Positions 58,684 through 64,000 of a stretch of 64,000 bases of DNA are shown here, piece by piece. A model generated the notes under the pieces. It searched no databases and was not told the DNA's origin. It saw only the letters and a program-made list of their open reading frames with translations. The stretch is from contig CM076962.1 of NCBI GenBank assembly GCA_039566865.1, positions 5,946,743-6,010,742 on the forward strand. Direction: 5' to 3'. The position numbers and the translations under genes were made by a program. How positions within the stretch are numbered: the first letter of the stretch is position 1; each line of letters opens with the position of its first letter. The stretch is from Aurelia coerulea (Eukaryota; Cnidaria; Scyphozoa; Semaeostomeae; Ulmaridae).

Positions 58684-60519
58684 TTTTTTTCAAATATTAA
58701 ATTTTACAAGATACTTTACATTCTACTATACCTAATTCTAATTACTATACGACACTACAGGTACGATACCATGGGGAGTGAAAGACTATGACTACCCCAA
58801 GGCCAATATCTAAAAACACGAAACGTTAAACCGTATACAATCACACTACGAACAATTTATAAATTAAAGGATACTATACTGGATTCAGTTTCACTCCAGA
58901 TGTCAGGTCAGTGTTGCGATGAATTTGTAGATGCAACGAGTGCAACTCATTTGGTGTAGATTTAGGTAAGTAAAATGCCTCCATCTGATGCGAAACAGAA
59001 TTTACAAGGAAAAGAAACACGAACGGTACGGGACTTGGTGATTGCTTAGTGCATGGCTGAATTCTCAATAGACCTTAATAAAACCAACCAGTTTCGTGGA
59101 TGAAGCGTACAGTTAATTCGAGTACATTTCTGTTCAACTCATTAGAAAGGTCTTCATCACCATACAATAAAAGCTGCGTCAAAGAATGATTTGAAAGATT
59201 GGTGATTTGTACATATGGTCGTAATAATTCAACAATTCCAGCGAGAAGATTTTGTCGTTGAACATCAAAAGAAGGGCAGAGCAACAAAAAGTGCTCCGTG
59301 TCTTCAATGCCATCGCTTGTTGGGCACATTGGGTTTATGGTATCTCTGAAATTATGCTTGAATTTATGGAGCTTTAACTTGCTGAGACCAACCCTGAGTT
59401 GTGTTAGGTAGGATAATCCTGTGGGATCGTGAATTCCAAATACAGATTTTGCAGGGGAACGAATTATTGATAAGAGCTTTTTCTTAAAAACAGCAATAGA
59501 AGGTGCAAGTCTCAATTCAGGCTCGAGCTTATTCCATTCGCATAAACAGTTTGGATAGAAGGAAGACTTAAATTTTTCTGTCCGTGCCTTTAATCGCCCA
59601 ATGACATCCTGGTCGCGGAGACGGTACTGCGACTGACGAAGAGGGGGAATTGGATCAACTGTATACTCAGGACTAAGATTATTTATAAACTTGTAAAACA
59701 AGGTAAGGCGTCTACTCCATCTTCGGGAACTCAGTGACTCCCAACCAAGCTCTGCGTACAGCTTCTCTCGAGATGTTCCCCTCCCTGTACCTGACACAGC
59801 TAAGGCAGCAGAATACTGTACGGACTCTAGCTTTTCCATTCCATTAAATTTGGTATAATAATATGTTGACTGACTTTACATACTTTGGCAGGAATATGGC
59901 AAATGGCATCACCATAGTCTAGGTGGGGTCGAACATAGAGCTTATATAATTCATTGAGGGTATGCCTTGGCAAGTATTTGGAGAGATATTTTAGCAAACC
60001 AATGCCCTTTCTCGTTATAGAGATCGCTGATTTGATATGAGCTGAGAAAGACAGCTTTGAGTCCAGGATAATTCCTAAATGTTTGTGTTCATTTACTTTC
60101 TTGACAGGCACGTTGTTAAAAAGAATCACTGGATGATCAATTTCGAACTTTTTCCTTGAAAATGTTAATTCAACAGCTTGTTTCTGCGGATCAGGATTAA
60201 AGGACATTCTCCAAGCGTGAGCCCACCGACTTATCAAGTTCAAGTCATGGTTCATGTCATTTGCAGCTGTATTGGAATCTCCTACCACTGTAAACAATGA
60301 TGTGTCATCAGAAAATAACTTAACATTGCACTTCAAGCCTACAGCTAGGTCATTTATATACACAAGGAAAAACAAAGGACCTAGAATAGAGCCCTGGGGC
60401 ACACCTGCGGAAATATCTCCCCAATTAGAACTCTGCCCATTCAGCACCGTCCTCTGCTTTTGATCCTTGAGAAAACTTTGGATTAAAAAGAGAAGTTGTC
60501 CAGAGACACCACATCGCGC
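58684..60519 (-). mobile_element. Non-LTR retrotransposon inserted in the THAP element, one frameshift
   Basis: A 10-bp target duplication AAAGATCTAC flanks it (58674-58683, 60520-60529). The minus-strand coding region begins within the reverse transcriptase (FLKDQKQRTVLNGQ, GVPQGSILGPLFF, catalytic FSDD at about 60310) and runs to 59827. A frame change follows, and the frame 59839-59075 completes the protein, including a Cys/His cluster (CPTSDGIEDTEHFLLLC). 3' UTR to 58684 ends in an A-rich tail. It is 5'-truncated. Related degenerate copies lie at 31.9-33.4 kb and 18.3-18.5 kb. Confidence 0.9.
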
Positions 60520-60639
60520 AAAGATCTACTGAATTTACCGATGAGTATGTCCCTAATTTAAAAAAAATTCTAGTCAGGGGATCGATGCGACAGAATTGCG
60601 AATTCGAGAAGTTTTAGCGGAGGAAGAGGACGAATGTTT

Positions 60640-60885
60640 AACACGGCCTAACGTCAACATGGCATGGTCAACGTGAACCAAAATGGGCAAAGAGAACTAG
60701 AGAGAAAGGAAAGCTGTCGTTGGAGGATTCAGATGCTGTGTTCCTGACTGCTTTATCAAAATAAGACAGAATCCAGAACTGTCATTTTACAATTTTCTCA
60801 ACGGGAGGAGTGCAGAAAAGCAGGAACTACGAAAGAAATGGTTGCACATGATTTCGCGAAAGGATTTCCAGGACCCTGGTTTTAC
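60640..60885 (+). pseudogene. THAP-domain segment in the left arm, broken
   Basis: The inverted counterpart of the 60982-61248 frame. It contains at least two stops (TAG near 60697 and TAA in CAAAATAAGACAG near 60761) and other differences, yet the Cys and hydrophobic positions are still traceable (CCVPDCFIK-like, SFYNF). Confidence 0.75.
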
Positions 60886-60981
60886 TTTGACATTTTGGCA
60901 TAATTTATCGGTTCTTTGATTTATTTGTGGCCCTCTGTCTGCCCTTTCTCGTTTTTAGGTTTTGGCACAATAGTGGGAATA

Positions 60982-61248
60982 TCAATCTTGTGTGTTTTTT
61001 TGCCCCCCAACAAAATGCTTTGAACACATTCTGTGTCCCAACCCTGGCTCCTTGAAATCCCTTCGCGAAATTATGTGCCACCATTTCTTTCGCAGTTCCT
61101 GCTCTTCTGCACTCTTTTTGTTGGGAAAATTGTAAAATGAAAGTTCTGGATTCCGTCTACTTTTGATAAAGCAGTCAAGAACACAGTATGTGAATCCCCG
61201 AACGACAGCTTTCCCTTCTCTTTGCCCATTTTCGTTCACGTTGACCAT
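60982..61248 (-). CDS. THAP-type zinc-finger ORF (transposon-derived)
   Basis: This 88-residue ORF has the THAP layout Cys-x4-Cys (TYCVLDCFIKSR), NPELSFYNFPNKK, a long helix with RKKWWHIISRRDF and the closing Cys-x2-His (MCSKHF). THAP domains bind DNA through C2CH zinc coordination and serve as the DNA-binding part of P-like transposases. The frame stops soon after the domain; a frame change in the A7 run at about 61003 would open a further basic stretch. It may be a lone THAP exon. No catalytic domain is present. Confidence 0.8.
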   Translation of the reverse strand: MVNVNENGQREGKAVVRGFTYCVLDCFIKSRRNPELSFYNFPNKKSAEEQELRKKWWHIISRRDFKEPGLGHRMCSKHFVGGQKNTQD

Positions 61249-61525
61249 GTCATGTTGACGCTAGACCGTGTTGAGCATTCGTCCTCTTCCTCCGCTAAAA
61301 CTTCTCGATTCTGCAATTCTGTTGCACCGATCCCCGGTCAGAGTTTTGAAAAAAGCTAGGGACATACTCATCTGTAAATTCAGTTGATCTTTCCATGTTT
61401 GTCTTCAATATTTATCACGCTAAACTACTTACTTCCGCACGCTTCCTTGCAACTCCATACAAATCACAACATCAGATCAGATTTTTAACTACTAGTCCCA
61501 TGATGCAATGCGCGCCGCTCGGGCT

Positions 61526-62284
61526 ATGACGTAATTATGGGAAAGGCCTATTAAAATCTGTAATTTTTTTCAAAATGGTAGATACTGATCACGTGACCCA
61601 CCTCTTTCCAACACGTGGTCAGCCAGACAATTAAAGAAGCAAGTCCAGTTTTAACAAGGATGATCGTAAACGTTGAGAATACCACCATTCGATAGCTCTC
61701 GATGAGAGCTTTCAGATGATGTATAGTTTTATCCATTTTTGATGACATCAGCAAATTTAACGTTTGTGACGTCATCAAAGTTTATGACGTCATATAAATA
61801 AGAACGAATGTATTAGATAACCTTAAATGGTCAAAATTGGTCCTATTGATTGTTATCAACAATTTTGAGGAATTTTAGATTATTTTCATCAGTAATTAGG
61901 GGTTTAAATGAAACAATTACAAACTGATGCAAACAAATGATGAATATATGATATAAATAATAAGCTTAAATGGACATTACATTGTCAATTTTTATTCAGT
62001 GATGGTTTGGGATACATTCTAGTAGCAATATGAAAGAAATGATCAACTAAGAACTTAAATATTGCCAATATTGCTAATAGTAAGCAAAAAGTGCAATTTT
62101 CCTCAATTATGACGTCTTAGTGACATCATTGATGTGATGAAGAATTAAAAAAGTAGCCTATTGTGTAGATTTTGTTCCTGTACACCATTGTACTAAGTTT
62201 CATCCCTCATATCTGCAATATTGGCGAAGTTACGGAGTGCCCCCCCCCCCGGGTACTAAGATGGTCGAAAAAGCCCGGTAGTAA
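61526..62284. other. Noncoding DNA
   Basis: No gene. Two TGACGTCA octamers lie 18 bp apart at 61767 and 61785. A C-run of about 13 lies near 62238. Confidence 0.45.
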
Positions 62285-62680
62285 TAGGGCTAAACTACGT
62301 TATAAGGTAAACATAGAATATTTTTATGATTTTGATACTATTATGGCATCAAAGGCATAGAAGCATGCCGGAAATTGATGCTTCCTGGAATTGTTTGGCT
62401 CTGGAACATTGTTTTTCTGATTCAGCACCTCAAATATGGAATATACGCTCTCTAAACTACGTTATAAGGTAAACATAGAAGATTTTTATAATTTTAATAC
62501 TATTATATGGCATCAAAGGCATCGAAACATGCCGGAAACTGATGATTCTTGGAATTTTTTTGGCTGTGGAGCATTTTTTTCGGATTCACCACCTCAAATG
62601 TTCAAATGTAGTATCTACGCCTGAAAACTTCATGCCGGAAATCGATGCCTCCTGGAATTTTTTGGCTTTGCAACATTTGT
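62285..62680. repeat. ~165-bp tandem repeat, second block, about 2.4 copies
   Basis: Same unit as 57650-58545 (CTAAACTACGTTATAAGGTA, GATTCAGCACCTCAAATATG). The THAP transposon and other DNA separate the two blocks. The last copy is the most diverged. The bases from here to 62914 show nothing else. Confidence 0.85.
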
Positions 62681-62914
62681 TTGTGTCCCACACATAAGAA
62701 ACATACATTTAAGAAACACAGATCATGATTTTCAAAATAACACTAAAGCCAGAAAGCCATTCTTTTTTGCATATTATAGATGTGATGGACAATGCTCCCA
62801 TGAAGAAAATTTGACAGTGCCTATTTATGATCAGGATTATGAAAAAACTTGATCAAAGTCACCCTGCTTGATGAAACAAAATTTACTATATTTCGTACGA
62901 AGAAAGGAACGTAC

Positions 62915-63003
62915 CATCGAATTGGAAGGACTTCTTCTGACGTCATGACCCATTCCTTGTCCTGCCCAACCAGTTTAGCTAATCCAAAATCACTGACCTT
63001 TAC
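62915..63003 (-). CDS. TNK2/ACK1-like kinase, activation-segment exon
   Basis: The 89-nt exon has acceptor actaattag and donor TG|gtacgt, phase 0 in, phase 2 out. It encodes VKVSDFGLAKLVGQ, then EEVLPIRW: the metal-binding DFG motif and the activation segment of a tyrosine kinase. An alternative acceptor six bases further in would keep the frame. No tyrosine occurs in the visible activation segment, although ACK1 is activated through a tyrosine there. The upstream catalytic loop (HRDLAARN-type) is not found before 64000. Confidence 0.88.
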
Positions 63004-64000
63004 CTAATTAGTAACACAACATTGAGTATTAAATTGCGCATCAATTAGATATCGAGAGTCTAACAATCTAACATCTAACAGTCTAACATCAAAACGTTAC
63101 CAACCTACCGAAGGAAAATTGATATTTGTCACAATTAAAATCCTTGATTTAAAGGTGGTGAATTTCTACAAAACGAGACTGAGCACCTTAACCAATAAAA
63201 TGGATTAATGGGGATTTGTGACATACCATTGTACTGAACATCTCCCAACATTGATGTTCAGTACAATGCTGGCACTGTTCGACCACCTTGTTTTGTAAAC
63301 CAACATTTGTCGGGCATTATTCAGTGAGGTCTGATGGCGTTCAAAAATTTCCAGTGACCATCTGCGTTGTTGGTTATTGTTTGTTTTCGTCATCATCGCT
63401 CGGCCACCAGAGTATCGAAAAACAGCAAACACACGTTCGGTGATGATCAATGAAATGTTGGCACTGTTCGACCACCTTGTTCAGTAACCCAACAAATATC
63501 GGCCATTCTTCAATGAGGTCTGATGGCGTTCAAACATTTCCAGTGAACATTTGCGTTGTTGGATATAGCTTGTTGTAGTCATCGTTCGCCCACCTGCATA
63601 TTGAACAACGGCAACAACTGTTCGATGCTTTTCAGTGCAATGTTACCTTTTAATGACCGGGGCCTTAAGCTTAAACGATCACCTGTAATTCTTCACTTAA
63701 ATTATTTCACACCTTTACACGAAAAAGTTCGAGTAAAATTAAGTAGGTGCTGCTTCTTTAAGAATATATAGACAGCTTGCATAGTCTAAATGAGTATCCT
63801 ATTTTCAGTATTCCTATAAATACGTCACTGCTTTGAAGAGCAAAACCATTTTATGCACTCCCACAAATAGTGATCCATTCGATTATTGCGTGGCATATCA
63901 AAGAACAAATCCGGGTTTGGAATGATTTATGAGAAATGAAAGACTATGAGTAGTGCATCGTAATGTTTCCTGTATTTTTCGTTTTTTCTATGCAAAATTG
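63004..64000. other. Noncoding intron DNA with a 189-bp tandem duplication
   Basis: GGCACTGTTCGACCACCTTG occurs at 63271 and 63460, and the surrounding 190 bp are repeated (GAGGTCTGATGGCGTTCAAA). A 15-bp hairpin (CATTGTACTGAACAT / ATGTTCAGTACAATG) lies at 63229-63268. Repeated CTAACA(A/G)TCTAACATC occurs at 63060. No exon is recognised. Confidence 0.6.

Larger units (their letters stand above)
58546..61525. mobile_element. TIR DNA transposon with THAP segments in both arms
   Basis: The left arm 58546-58683 continues at 60520-60890 after a retroelement insertion. It is the inverted counterpart of 61525-61000. The ends read CCCGAGC(A/G)GCGCGCATTGC. Each arm is more than 450 bp and includes a THAP zinc-finger coding tract. 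The central spacer is only about 100 bp. THAP domains occur in P-element and Kolobok transposases, so this is probably a foldback derivative of such an element. Superfamily and target duplication are unresolved. Confidence 0.8.

Noticed and set aside
60982..61248. Host THAP gene
   Set aside because: The same coding tract occurs inverted in the opposite transposon arm, so it belongs to the TIR element.
63004..64000. Upstream TNK2 exon with the catalytic loop
   Set aside because: I searched the minus strand for an HRDLAARN-like sequence and found none; it must lie beyond the window.

Overview
The window is animal genomic DNA, AT-rich and dominated by repeats. It is most likely from a cnidarian such as an anthozoan. 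That taxon is inferred from the style of the retroelements and was not demonstrated. No prokaryotic signals are present. I recognise only one host gene: the 3' half of an ACK1/TNK2-type non-receptor tyrosine kinase on the minus strand. Seven exons are visible, running from 63003 down to 15534. They encode the kinase activation segment from DFG onward, the C-lobe, an SH3 domain with ACK-type spacing, proline-rich linkers and a C-terminal block of UBA-like repeats. Splice sites and reading phases agree across all six junctions. The exons total about 2.9 kb but span more than 47 kb, because the introns (2.4 to 13.6 kb) are packed with transposons and satellites. The kinase N-lobe and catalytic loop lie beyond the right edge.

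Layout. 1-10.2 kb, downstream of the gene: a decayed DIRS-like retroelement split by an apparently full-length CR1-like non-LTR element (2.07-7.64 kb) with two long intact reading frames. A 26-bp inverted repeat brackets the block. 11.5-13.8 kb: a 120-bp tandem repeat and a 5'-truncated CR1-like copy. 15.5-17.6 kb: the last TNK2 exon. 17.6-31.2 kb (intron): several CR1-like fragments, small DNA transposons with clear target-site duplications, a tRNA-derived SINE, a nearly complete minus-strand non-LTR ORF, and a 78-bp minisatellite interrupted by three DNA transposons. 31.4-37.4 kb (intron): a degenerate non-LTR element and a MITE split by a longer element with inverted termini. 37.5-43.9 kb (intron): mariner-like foldbacks and a 126-bp satellite of about 36 copies with a 12-unit higher-order duplication. 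44.0-54.6 kb (intron): a decayed minus-strand Gypsy LTR element with one visible LTR, a SINE combining tRNA-like and 5S-like promoter boxes, and two foldback MITEs. 54.8-64 kb: the remaining exons, 165-bp tandem arrays, and a TIR transposon that carries a THAP-domain segment in each arm and is itself split by a non-LTR insertion.

The retroelements act independently of the host gene. Trans-mobilisation of MITEs and SINEs by autonomous relatives is expected, but no intact transposase is present. The most unusual points are: ORF1 and ORF2 of the CR1-like element lie in one frame separated by a single UGA, with no ATG to start ORF2; a winged-helix resembling that of SAMD1 sits at the ORF1 N-terminus; the UBA region of the kinase is expanded; the satellite has higher-order structure; and the THAP transposon has protein-coding inverted arms.
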